DNA of 64,000 nt. It comes from Acidobacteriota bacterium (GTDB taxonomy: Bacteria; Acidobacteriota; Blastocatellia; UBA7656). Below the pieces are notes generated by a model that was not told where the DNA came from, ran no database searches, and worked only from the letters and a program-made list of their open reading frames with translations. Positions 9,239 to 17,681 of this stretch are shown in pieces. The stretch covers positions 1 to 64,000 of the forward strand of contig JACQDB010000125.1 in assembly GCA_016201275.1 (NCBI GenBank). Direction: 5' to 3'. Numbering within the stretch: position 1 is the first letter of the stretch; every line of letters starts with the position of its first letter. Both the position numbers and the translations under genes were made by a program.

Positions 9239-10297
9239 TTATTTCGATTTTATTTTCTTCGGCGGCTTCTTGACTTGAATCTTTGGACTCAAGCGCTTGA
9301 CGGTAACTTTATCGGGACTGGAGCGCGTCACTTCATAAGCGACCGCTACGGTCTTGCCGTTTTCATCGAGTTCCTGAATCGTGAAGCCTTTGCGTCCCGA
9401 AGGTGTTCCCAGCGTTACCGGCAACACGCCGCGCAAACCGTCATCCAGACCACCATTGACATAACGCCCCACTTCGGGCGAGTAATTCAAAAACCACAGG
9501 CGCGTGAAATCTATAGGCCCTTCGGTGGTCACGCTCTTCATCAAGCCGATGTAGTTATTTTTTATCTCGCCTTTTTTAGTTCTCGACTGATCGTACACCA
9601 CCCAGCCGGTGAAGCGTCGCCCGTCGCCTTCGAGATGCAGAATCTCGTCCGGCACGTCCAGTTCAACCTGCTGCGCGCCAATCCACCCGGCGCGTAACAC
9701 TTCCGAATCGGGCATACGCACCTGCAACCACAATTGCGTCTTGACCCCCGTATCATCATCGGCGTCATCGGCGTCGGCGTTGTCCGTGGCGGCTTCCGGC
9801 TTCACCGTGGTGCGGGCTTTGCCGACGATCTCGACAATCGTGCCGCGATTCAAGTACGTCACCACATCGCCGCCTGCGTTGATGCGAAGTTTGGCCTGCA
9901 CCTTCAAACGCCCTTGGCCTTGCGAAGGCAAATCTTTGGTCTGTTGAAAGAGCGCTTCTATGCGGTCTATTACCGATTTATTGACCACATAACGGGCTTC
10001 AATCCAGCCGCTGTCGCCTTTGACGGTTTTGACTTTGTACCACTCTTCAATGCGCGTGGGAGTTTTGACTTCGGCCTGTTCGTAGATGTCCAAACGGTCG
10101 CCGCGTTTTAATTCGGCAACCGGCAAGGCCACCATAGCCGTAGAAGAGCGCAGGATCGCTTTCGGTGCGATAACCACGCCATCATTAATCTTGGCGCTGC
10201 TGCCGACCAGGTTGCAGCTCGTCAACAGCAGGCTACAGAATACGAGTGACAAACCGGCGAGAGAGAAATTTTTTATGCGCGAAACATTCAATGACAT
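9239..10297 (-). CDS. SH3-domain lipoprotein
   Basis: 352 residues. The signal peptide ends in lipobox LLTSC (Cys about 28). Two bacterial SH3-type segments follow: residues about 45-105 (SSTAMVALPVAELKRGDRL...WYKVKTVKGDSGWIEARYV) and about 130-205 (LRINAGGDVVTYLNRGTIVEI...RAGWIGAQQVEL), split by an acidic insert. The C-terminal half (about 215-335) is unassigned and ends in a Lys/Pro-rich tail (VKKPPKKIKSK). SH3b modules usually bind peptidoglycan peptides or partners, so an envelope role is inferred. The ribosome site is weak. It may be read from the promoter of the gene upstream (10432-10887) past a hairpin. Confidence 0.75.
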   Translation of the reverse strand: MSLNVSRIKNFSLAGLSLVFCSLLLTSCNLVGSSAKINDGVVIAPKAILRSSTAMVALPVAELKRGDRLDIYEQAEVKTPTRIEEWYKVKTVKGDSGWIEARYVVNKSVIDRIEALFQQTKDLPSQGQGRLKVQAKLRINAGGDVVTYLNRGTIVEIVGKARTTVKPEAATDNADADDADDDTGVKTQLWLQVRMPDSEVLRAGWIGAQQVELDVPDEILHLEGDGRRFTGWVVYDQSRTKKGEIKNNYIGLMKSVTTEGPIDFTRLWFLNYSPEVGRYVNGGLDDGLRGVLPVTLGTPSGRKGFTIQELDENGKTVAVAYEVTRSSPDKVTVKRLSPKIQVKKPPKKIKSK

Positions 10298-10370
10298 AGG
10301 ATAAATTCACTACAAACAGAATTGCTGAGGCCAGGCGTTGGGGACGCACAGGCGCGGGTGCAAAGCGCCT

Positions 10371-10413
10371 GACGAAAAGCGACAAGACGGTGAGCGGCTT
10401 ATCGCTTTTCGCC
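10371..10413 (-). terminator. Hairpin after small secreted protein gene
   Basis: Stem CGAAAAGCGA / TCGCTTTTCG with a 19-nt loop, just downstream of the minus-strand gene ending at 10432. There is no clear T-run, so terminator function is tentative. Confidence 0.4.
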
Positions 10414-10431
10414 TGATGGGGAAACCCTGCT

Positions 10432-10887
10432 TCAGGATTGCGGAGCCGCGCTCTTCAACTCCTGTAACAGCGAACGCACCGCCGCCGCATCTTTCTTGCG
10501 CCAGGCGTCGGCCACGGCAGCCGCCTTTTTGCGTAACTCCACATCCGTGCCGAGCGAGCAACGGGATTTCGTATCATTCCACAACAAGCCGCCATTGATG
10601 ATCTCTTCGGGGCGACCTTCATAAGCCATCAAGGGGTCTTTTTCCGCCATTTTGACGAGATGATCCAGGCACGCCTGCACGCCTTTGGGGACACCGGCCA
10701 TGTGCATAGACGCGGCTTTTTTGGCTTTGGGCTTTTTGGCTTTGGCTTTTTGGGGCGCAGCCGTTTTGGCCGGTTCAGCCGGTTTCATCTGATCTGCCTG
10801 ATTGGTTCCAGCATTGGCGACTACAGCAACACCAAGTAAGAAGACTACACTTAGGCTCAACAACACTTTCATCATTTTATCCTTCAT
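10432..10887 (-). CDS. Small secreted Lys/Ala-rich protein
   Basis: 151 residues. The signal peptide (MKDKMMKVLLSLSVVFLLGV...) ends near VANAG, and the ATG has GGAGG at 7-8 bp. A low-complexity PAKTAAPQKAKAKKPKAKK linker leads to a helical domain with two Cys (VQACLDHLVKM and SRCSLGTDV) that could pair. I do not recognise the family. The basic linker could contact the cell wall or nucleic acid outside the membrane, but this is speculation. Confidence 0.75.
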   Translation of the reverse strand: MKDKMMKVLLSLSVVFLLGVAVVANAGTNQADQMKPAEPAKTAAPQKAKAKKPKAKKAASMHMAGVPKGVQACLDHLVKMAEKDPLMAYEGRPEEIINGGLLWNDTKSRCSLGTDVELRKKAAAVADAWRKKDAAAVRSLLQELKSAAPQS

Positions 10888-11753
10888 TGAGAAACCTCCA
10901 TTAGTGATTGTGCAGCCGCGCTAGAGCTACGATTGGCTATAGTGAGGCCGACAGTTTACGGTTCAGCTATAAAGATAGCGCAATGCTGCGAAAATCTCCA
11001 TTTACAGAAAGCAAAATCCGCCTGATGACAGCGATGATTTTATCAGCGTCTCCGCCCGCCGCCCGCCGCAACAGCTTTTCGCACACCAAGGTAACAGCAA
11101 GCTCTGTGCGGCGAAACTTTGCTTTCCTCTGCAACGAGAGCCGCGCTTGCGACGCCTTGCCGTAGCTTGATCGGTCATAAAATTTCTACTGCCTGAGCAG
11201 GGAAACTTACACAATCCGCGACCGCTGCGCTGTTAGCTGTCAAGGTGCGGGGTTGCTTGCACCAATGATTGGCGACCGTCATAGCGAATGCTTGGTGCGG
11301 TAGCGCATGGGCGAGGGCGTACTAGCGCTTCTTCAAACGATAGGAACTTGACATGAAATTTACGCGACCATAAAATTGAGGCAATCAAGTGAGATTAAAA
11401 TGACTTATTCGTTCGATACTTGATTGAACCAGCATGGGAAGCCACTGCGCCTGAAATTTTGCACAACTTGATTGTCACAAGTTAGGCAAGATGCTTATTA
11501 AGAAATTGCTGAAGCTGTTTAACCATGGCTTCACCCTCCTGACACCAACGAAACAGGTGTTAGGAGCGAAGAGATTTTCCGGGTCATCTTAACTTCTAGA
11601 GCGGTTTTTGTTTGAGATTACGGAAACCTCAAACCCGTTGAGCGGCGGTCGAAGACCGCTGCTCAACGATAGGGGGTTCAGTACACCCATATGAAAACCG
11701 CTCTAAGAGCGTTCAATAGAATACGCCTGTGATTTCAGTGGATAGGAGCAACC
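10888..11753. other. Noncoding region with repeat B copy 2
   Basis: No convincing gene on either strand; short open frames near 10908-11214 lack ribosome sites and recognisable sequence. It holds repeat B copy 2 (11597-11705). The 3' part feeds the small HTH gene at 11754. Confidence 0.5.
11597..11705 (+). repeat. Palindromic repeat family B, copy 2
   Basis: Begins TAGAGCGGTTTTTG and ends AAAACCGCTCTA. It carries the GTTGAGCGGCGGTC / GACCGCTGCTCAAC hairpin without the internal duplication found in copies 1 and 3. It lies 48 bp upstream of the small HTH gene and may supply or disturb its promoter. Confidence 0.85.
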
Positions 11754-11987
11754 ATGATTCGCAATATCCAAAATGAGGAAATCTGTCCCAGATGTAAAAG
11801 CCAATTGCAATTACTAAGGATTTCAAAAGCGGCCAAGCTGGTGGATGTCCGAGAAAAGACAATTTACGGCTATATTGAAGAAGGCAGCGTCTATTCGGTA
11901 AAGATCGCCGGAAAAACTCTTCGTATCTGCAAAGGTTGTTTGATAAACCCCTACGATCCCTTTGCGGTGAAAAAAAAAGCTCTTTGA
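11754..11987 (+). CDS. Small zinc-ribbon protein with embedded HTH
   Basis: 77 residues, with AGGAG 6 bp before ATG. Residues 11-14 (CPRC) and about 60-63 (CKGC) look like the two knuckles of one zinc ribbon. Between them lies a MerR/excisionase-like helix-turn-helix-17 segment: LRISKAAKLVDVREKTIYGY followed by the wing IEEGSVYSVKIAGKTLRI. It probably binds DNA as a small regulator or excisionase-like protein. The last codons and TGA lie inside the left end of repeat F, so the C-terminus may have been rewritten by that insertion. Neighbouring repeats suggest an accessory locus. Confidence 0.65.
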   Translation: MIRNIQNEEICPRCKSQLQLLRISKAAKLVDVREKTIYGYIEEGSVYSVKIAGKTLRICKGCLINPYDPFAVKKKAL

Positions 11988-12096
11988 TAGTTGTCGGAAA
12001 AAATGGATAAGGTATCCAATGGAGTGTAGTCGCTCTCTTCCTGTTGCCCATATTTAGTGTGCAGTTTGGGGTTTCCCCGACAACTATCCAAGAGCC
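11978..12096. repeat. Palindromic repeat F (TIR GCTCTTGGATAGTTGTCGG)
   Basis: Left end GCTCTTTGATAGTTGTCGG (11979-11997) and right end CCGACAACTATCCAAGAGC form a 19-bp terminal inverted repeat with one mismatch. The ends sit next to A-runs and enclose about 75 bp with no coding capacity. This fits a MITE or solo insertion-sequence remnant. It supplies the stop codon of the preceding HTH gene. Confidence 0.65.
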
Positions 12097-12199
12097 AAAA
12101 AAATTCGGAAGGTGAAAAATATATTCTTAAAACGTTACCTTTGGAGTTGAATTGATTGAACGATGAGAATACTCTAGGAGGCTATAAGTCCTAAATCTA

Positions 12200-12342
12200 A
12201 GAAGCTGTTTTAAAAGTTATAGATTGAATGAATTCTCAGAACTTAGAGTCCAGGAATGTCGCTAATTATGGACTGCTTAGTTCTGTAAGCCCTTTGAAAT
12301 CATTGAGCCTGTTTTTACTCCTTGGCTTTTAAAACAGCTTCT
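12200..12342. repeat. Palindromic repeat G (16-bp TIR)
   Basis: Perfect terminal inverted repeat GAAGCTGTTTTAAAAG (12201-12216) / CTTTTAAAACAGCTTC (12326-12341) enclosing about 110 bp of noncoding DNA. It ends 28 bp before the start of the next gene and probably carries part of its leader. No second copy is seen in the window. Confidence 0.65.
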
Positions 12343-12369
12343 AACAAAAATCATAAGGAAGATTGCCAA

Positions 12370-13161
12370 ATGAGTGAGACACAAAGATTGCAAAAAACAT
12401 CCTTTTTTCCTGTAGTTATATTTTTTATTTGTGGTGCCTTATTCAGTTTAGGGATATGGACATCTAAAGCTAAATCTAAACAGCCTCAAAATGATATTCC
12501 AAAGGTAAAAAATGAAACTGAATCATTTTACCTTGAAAATATTGAACGGCGTGAAAAAAGGCTCATTCTAAAGATGAAAAATATTTCGGGTAAAGGTATA
12601 ACTGCATATTCTTTCTCCACAAATGAAAATGAAAAACAGGATTTCGATTACAGCATAAGCGGTCATGTAATTAAACCGGGCGAAATTGAGGAAATAGAAA
12701 TTTCTTTAGATAATTTATCGCCTAGAGATGGGGTTGCCAATAAGAATTCAACAATTCGCATTTTAGCCATAGTATTCGAGGATCATTCTAGTGAGGGCGA
12801 TTTCAATATTGCCAATGAGATCAGAGACCATCGCTTAGGTGAAAAAAATTATATTCAGCGTATTAATCAATATATCGAAGAGGTTCTAACTTCACCTAAA
12901 CTTGATCCTTCTACAGCTCTGAAGATGCTGAAATCACACATCGCTTTAGTTTCAGAAGATACATATCCAAAATTCTCTTTCGCTTATCGTATGGGGCTCC
13001 GGTCTGCAAAACGCAATATCCTCTATTTACTTGAAAATCTTGAGCAACAAGAAAAAAAGGGGAAATTCCAAACTCAAACCTTAAATAATACTGGAAGCAG
13101 TTTTCGGCAAGAAATAAACAAAATAAAAAGTCAAATGGAAGGGTGGCTTTCTAGGTATTAA
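12370..13161 (+). CDS. Membrane-anchored protein of unknown function
   Basis: 263 residues from ATG 12370, with AAGGAAG about 8 bp upstream; the in-frame ATG at 12322 lies in repeat G. One transmembrane helix at residues 13-30 (FFPVVIFFICGALFSLGIW) is followed by an outside region. Residues about 55-145 look like an Ig-like beta domain (RLILKMKNISGKGITAYSF, IKPGEIEEIEISL). The rest is helical and rich in Lys/Glu/Gln. Base composition is clearly more AT-rich than the neighbours, which suggests acquired DNA. Family not recognised. Confidence 0.7.
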   Translation: MSETQRLQKTSFFPVVIFFICGALFSLGIWTSKAKSKQPQNDIPKVKNETESFYLENIERREKRLILKMKNISGKGITAYSFSTNENEKQDFDYSISGHVIKPGEIEEIEISLDNLSPRDGVANKNSTIRILAIVFEDHSSEGDFNIANEIRDHRLGEKNYIQRINQYIEEVLTSPKLDPSTALKMLKSHIALVSEDTYPKFSFAYRMGLRSAKRNILYLLENLEQQEKKGKFQTQTLNNTGSSFRQEINKIKSQMEGWLSRY

Positions 13162-13214
13162 GATCTCATTTCTCTGTTTTTACAAAAAGCTTCGGGTTTC
13201 AATCTTCAATTCAG

Positions 13215-13505
13215 GTAGTGGGTCAAGGAGGAGAGAAAAGAAAGGTTTGGCGTACCGCCTTCAGGCCAATGGCGTTAAGTTAAGAAAAACGGTACCGCAG
13301 ACTGTCTAGTCTGCGGCTGACAGCGGCAAGCTAAGACTTGGATTGCGCGCGCTTCTGCCACCAAGTCCGCCGCAGGCTAGACCGCCTGCGGTACCTCTAT
13401 GCCGCTTAACTTCATGCCATTGGCCTTCAGGCGGCGGCTGCCACAAACTATAAAACCGTCGGAAGGCGGTACGCCAACCTCCCTCTCTCCTCCTTGACCC
13501 ATTAC
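13215..13505. repeat. Long palindromic repeat family C, copy 2
   Basis: Begins GTAGTGGGTCAAGGAGGAG and ends CTCCTCCTTGACCCATTAC, so the outer ends are a near-perfect inverted repeat. The interior shares the GCAGACTGTCTAGTCTGC and CTAGACCGCCTGCGG blocks with copy 1 (4282-4562). It ends 26 bp before the start codon at 13532. Confidence 0.75.
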
Positions 13506-13531
13506 CCAATTCAATCATTTAGGAGGTATTT

Positions 13532-13678
13532 ATGAAACGGAAGGCAATTATTGCTTTAATGCTGGTGGTGTGTTTAGTGGGAGCTTATAATGCGAATCAA
13601 GAGTTGAAAATTGCCTGTGTTGAAAACAAGAGGCTTACAAAAACGATTTTGATGCTTTTGCTTTTGCGCCGCCTGTAA
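13532..13678 (+). CDS. Short signal-peptide ORF ahead of Cys-rich protein
   Basis: 48 codons with a very strong AGGAGG 5-6 bp before ATG. Residues 1-20 (MKRKAIIALMLVVCLVGAYN) are a textbook signal peptide, but the tail is odd (TKTILMLLLLRRL). The next frame (13710-14723) encodes a secreted-looking protein without a signal, so this is probably the detached export signal of that gene. A 20-bp inverted repeat (13590-13609 / 13701-13720) begins inside it. It may be a functional small peptide or the 5' part of a broken gene. Confidence 0.5.
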   Translation: MKRKAIIALMLVVCLVGAYNANQELKIACVENKRLTKTILMLLLLRRL

Positions 13679-13720
13679 ATTGTTGATTCTTCATATCTGA
13701 TTTCAACTCTTGATTCGCAT
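13590..13720. repeat. Inverted repeat flanking a 91-bp segment
   Basis: ATGCGAATCAAGAGTTGAAA (13590-13609) recurs perfectly as its reverse complement at 13701-13720, around 91 bp. The left arm lies in the signal-peptide ORF and the right arm overlaps the first codons of the next ORF. It could be an invertible segment, a template-switch scar or an RNA hairpin. Confidence 0.6.
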
Positions 13721-14723
13721 TTATAGTAAAGTACAAGGTCAATGTACAGCAAATTACTGGACGGCTAGATCCGATTCATTTGATACTAGAGGCTGCTATG
13801 ACATTTTCCCAAGTTTTATGCTTTCTAAAACTTCACATTGGTTTATCTCTTGGAATGGTCAGGTTCCAGTCAACGCAGACCCTAAGGGTAAGGGATGGTG
13901 CAATCCTCAGTTTCAATGTTGGCCTCTTTTTGATCCTCCTGTTACCGGAAACGGTGCTTGGTATCAAGAGATTGTTGATCTCAAGATGAATTGCGATACT
14001 GCTTGGAGTTCCGCCTGTACCACCTGTGTGTTCTGGTCCCAGCATGCAACTACCATAGTAGCGCCAACCGGATGCGATGGTGGCGGCCTTGGGCAATGCT
14101 ATACTCCCTTCACTCCAAATAGCTGTTATTATGGGACAACTTATAATTTCGCCACCAATACCTGCTGCTACGGTTCTCCAATCCTCATAGATATAGACGG
14201 CAATGGCTTCGACCTGACGGATGCTTATAATGGGGTAAACTTCGACTTCGGCGGCGCTGGCTATCCTAACCAAGCCTCTTGGACGGCGCGCGGCAGCGAT
14301 GATGCTTGGCTGGTCTTGGATCGCAATGGCAACGGCAGCATAGACAATGGCGCAGAGTTGTTTGGCAACTTCACGCCGCAGCCGCCATCCACAGAAGCCA
14401 ACGGCTTCCTCGCGCTCGCGGTATTTGACCAAGCGGCTGAGGGGGGCAACGGCGATGGTCAAATAGATAGCCGTGATGCGATCTTCGCAAGCCTGCGTTT
14501 ATGGCAGGACAGCAATCATAACGGCATCTCGGAAGTTTCTGAATTGCATACACTCCCATCCTTGAACGTCAGTGCGATAAGCGTGGATTACAAAGAATCA
14601 AAACGCACAGACCCCTACGGCAATCGCTTCCGCTATCGGGCGAAGGTGTTTGACTCGCGAGGCGCACACGTAGGGCGATGGGCTTGGGATGTCTTTCTGG
14701 TGACGAACCCTCCGCCTCGATAA
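13710..14723 (+). pseudogene. Cys-rich secreted protein with Ca-binding repeats, signal detached
   Basis: The open frame of about 337 codons has no ribosome site or signal of its own. Its first possible start is a TTG inside the inverted repeat. The N-terminal half has many Cys ([41 protein letters not shown]). The C-terminal half carries EF-hand/dockerin-like calcium loops ([53 protein letters not shown]). Such proteins are normally exported, and the signal peptide lies just upstream in another frame (13532). I therefore read it as a frameshifted or rearranged gene, although coupled expression of two pieces is possible. Confidence 0.55.
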
Positions 14724-14797
14724 CAAGCTTTGTAAGGATCGTGGATGTAAAGTGCAAGTTGAGAGTTACGCTTTGCGGGAGGCGGAAAGAAATAGCA

Positions 14798-14918
14798 CCC
14801 CGTTGAGAAGCGGTCTCTGACCGCCAGCCTCGCGGTCAGAGACCGCTTCTCAACGGGAAAGGTAGTCAGAGACTGCTTCTGCCAGTCTCGCGGTCAAAGA
14901 CCGCTTCTCAACGGGAAA
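14798..14918. repeat. Hairpin repeat family D, tandem pair
   Basis: A perfect 25-bp stem starting CCCGTTGAGAAGCGGTCTCT pairs with AGAGACCGCTTCTCAACGGG (to 14857) around a 9-nt loop. A second, imperfect copy follows at once (to 14918). It is the same design as 5473-5524 and lies between tandem genes. It may act as a terminator or as a REP-like element. Confidence 0.75.
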
Positions 14919-14958
14919 TAGAGGATTTGATTTTCTTCCCCTCACAAAATTGAGAGCT

Positions 14959-17511
14959 ATGGTAAAGTTACGCTCTAAGCTTGTACAGCTTTTCTATCGT
15001 CTTTTTCCAGTCGCCATCGTCACCGCGCTTCCTCTAGCAATCAATACCAAACTTTGGATGGTAGTTTGGCACGGCGGTAGATCAAGAGCCTGGGACGGCA
15101 CAGGGCATTACGCGCTGGCTCAGATTTACGATTAAACGATATTCCCTGACACTTTCGGCTGGACGCAGGCATACTTTGCCGGGATGCCTTTCCCGAACTT
15201 CTACCCACCACTTTTTTATTGGTGCGTAGCTCTGCTTCATCACACTCATCTGGTTTCTTTTGGCACCGCTTTCAAACTGATGGTTGCCTTACCCGTACTG
15301 CTTTTGCCAGCCGCTGTATGGCTTTTGGCGTGGGCGGTTTCAGATAAAAATCGCCTTGTCGCAATCAGTGCGGCGCTGGCGATTATTCCCCTGCTCATTG
15401 ATTTCAGATTCTATTCGATAGGTCTCAGCTATCATAGCACCTTTCTGATAGGGCTTTACACGCAACCGCTGGGCTTTGTCTTGTTGGTAGCCTGGTGCGT
15501 TACTTATCTGAAATCCCAACTTCACCGATGGCGGTTCACGCTGTCTTGTTTACTACTTGCGCTGACCGTTCTCACCAATTTTTTTAATGCGATTACTGCC
15601 ATATTGTTTGTCTTGGCAATTCTCACCAACGACTTGGTGAAATATCAGCGAACCAAAAAACCGGAAGAACGCTTAGAGATAAAAAACGCCTTCGCGGCTC
15701 ATCTTTGCTCTCCTCTGATAGCTGTTTTACTAACCCTGTTTTGGCTTGTGCCGATGTTCAACGATTATGACTATTTTGTTACTCGTCCTCAGTCTGTTCC
15801 TCTAAAAGAAATGATTCCGTTCGCTTTGTGGGTATGGTATGCCATCTCATTGATAGGAATTTTTTGTTGGTTGCGACGACCAACAAAAGAGGTAGCGCCA
15901 TTTTTGTCAGTCTGCTTTGCCCTGATAATTGGCGTGATCTTTACCGCGACAGTTTCACCTAGATGGTTTCCGCTGCAAGCGCCGCGCTTCGTTGCTACTC
16001 TCAATGTTTTGCTTGCCGTCCCGGTTGGACATTTACTGGCAGCCGCTTATCACTGGCTAGAGCGTGTGATCGTCAGGATGCTGCCCCAAAATCAAAGTGC
16101 CGCAAATAAACGTAAGGCGCAGCACAAGGTAAGAGAGTCCTTTCGCTTACCAATCGCCAATATCATCGCCCTCACTTTAATAGTCGTAGGCTTCGCCTTC
16201 ATCCAGAAGCCGTCTTACAAATGGGCTTTTCATGAAACTAATGATAGCGAGCGCATTGATGGTGTGCTACGTTTCGCCAGCCAACATCGAGATGGACGCT
16301 ACTTGGTTGAAGTGCCGGAATTCTTATATGGCGCAGCAGCCCTTGATGGACGAGGTCTCAATTCATATCTCGGAGCGCAGGGCAACGAAGCCGTGAGTGT
16401 GGTCTTTCGTGAAGCGTCACCAAACGCCATATTTTTCAATCCCCTGGTGAATACTCTTTCGGCATTTCCAGACAGTTTTGGTATTAGTTCCATGCTTGCA
16501 GACGACCTTGATTTTGTTGAGCAACCTCTGGCGCGTCACTTGGAGCGCGCCAGGCTTGTCGGCGTAAGGTATGTCGTAATCGTCTCCCCAAATGTAAAGA
16601 TTCGGCTGGCACGGGAGCCGGGCGTCAAAGTTGTGTTTGACTCGCAAGGTGGTTGGAGCATTTTTGAAATAGCCTCTGAGTCAATACCACAAGTTCGTCC
16701 ACTGAAATATCGTCCGGCGCTTGTGGTCAGCAACTTTTCGCTCAAGCTGCGACAGCGCAATGAATACGATTTCGTCAGGCTCGCTGAAGAACAGTTCGCT
16801 GAAGCTTGGTTCGATGTGGCGCTGGTTCGCTCAACAGAAAGAAAAATTGACCGCCTTCAAGAGCTTAACGATTTTGGAGCCCTCATTCTCGATGTCTATG
16901 CTTATGATGATGAGAACGTAGCCTTTGAGCGGTTGCGCGAATTCGCACAATATCGCCCGTTACTATTGCTCTCAAGCGATGCCACACTATTTCATCGCAT
17001 CAAGGCAGCGATTGCCGATTTCCCATTTGCTACGGTTATTGAGCGTGTAGAGGAAGGCTCAAGTGAATGGCTGGAAGCGAATTCACCAAGCTTTCATTAT
17101 GCATCAAGTTCAGTTCGGAAGACCTGGCAAGCAATTCGATACGAGTTGGAGCGACAAAAAATTGCTATAGACCCAACAGCGATTTCCATAGCAAGCCAGA
17201 GCAATCAAAATCGCATAAGCATAAATCTTGCAGCGCCAACCAGCGTCGGGAAAATACCCGTATTGATTGAAACCACCTATCACCCGAACTGGCGCAGAGA
17301 AGATGGCGAAGTTATTTACGCCACCACGCCATTTTTTATGCTCACGTTTGTTGGCGAAACGACGAGCTTGATTTATGAGCGCCGAGCCAGCGAGCGTATC
17401 GCGCTCAATATTTCAGCGCTGATGTTTCTCATTTTATGCTGCCTCAATCTCTGGTTGTCCGTTTCTTCTCATACTGAACTTGGTCAAACCAATTTCCTAA
17501 AGCGTCCGTGA
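14959..17511 (+). pseudogene. GT-C-like multi-pass membrane protein, split by TAA
   Basis: From ATG 14959 the frame is open except for a single TAA at 15133-15135, between ...GHYALAQIYD and TIFPDTFGWTQAYFAGMPFP. Both sides are in the same frame and read as one conserved N-terminal block. The remainder has about 10-11 membrane helices (for example VALPVLLLPAAVWLLAWAV), then a soluble C-terminal region (about 400-740) and a last helix near the end. It resembles the intact protein at 36404-38119 in topology and in the GMPFPNFYPPLFYW-type motif, a class of polyprenol-sugar transferases or '6-pyruvoyl-tetrahydropterin-synthase-related' membrane proteins. CAA to TAA would explain the stop. Confidence 0.7.
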
Positions 17512-17681
17512 GCAACCGACGACTCGCTTCTGAGCCGAGCTATATCCGGTGTTGATGCGCCATGCATCGCTTATCGTCCTTGCAGCGATTTCACCACAAA
17601 TTGAATGCTGGTATTGCATTTGCTCTGCTTCGCATTTAGCATGAGGGCGGCGTTGCAAACGCTTGAGCGGAGGTGGACGGA

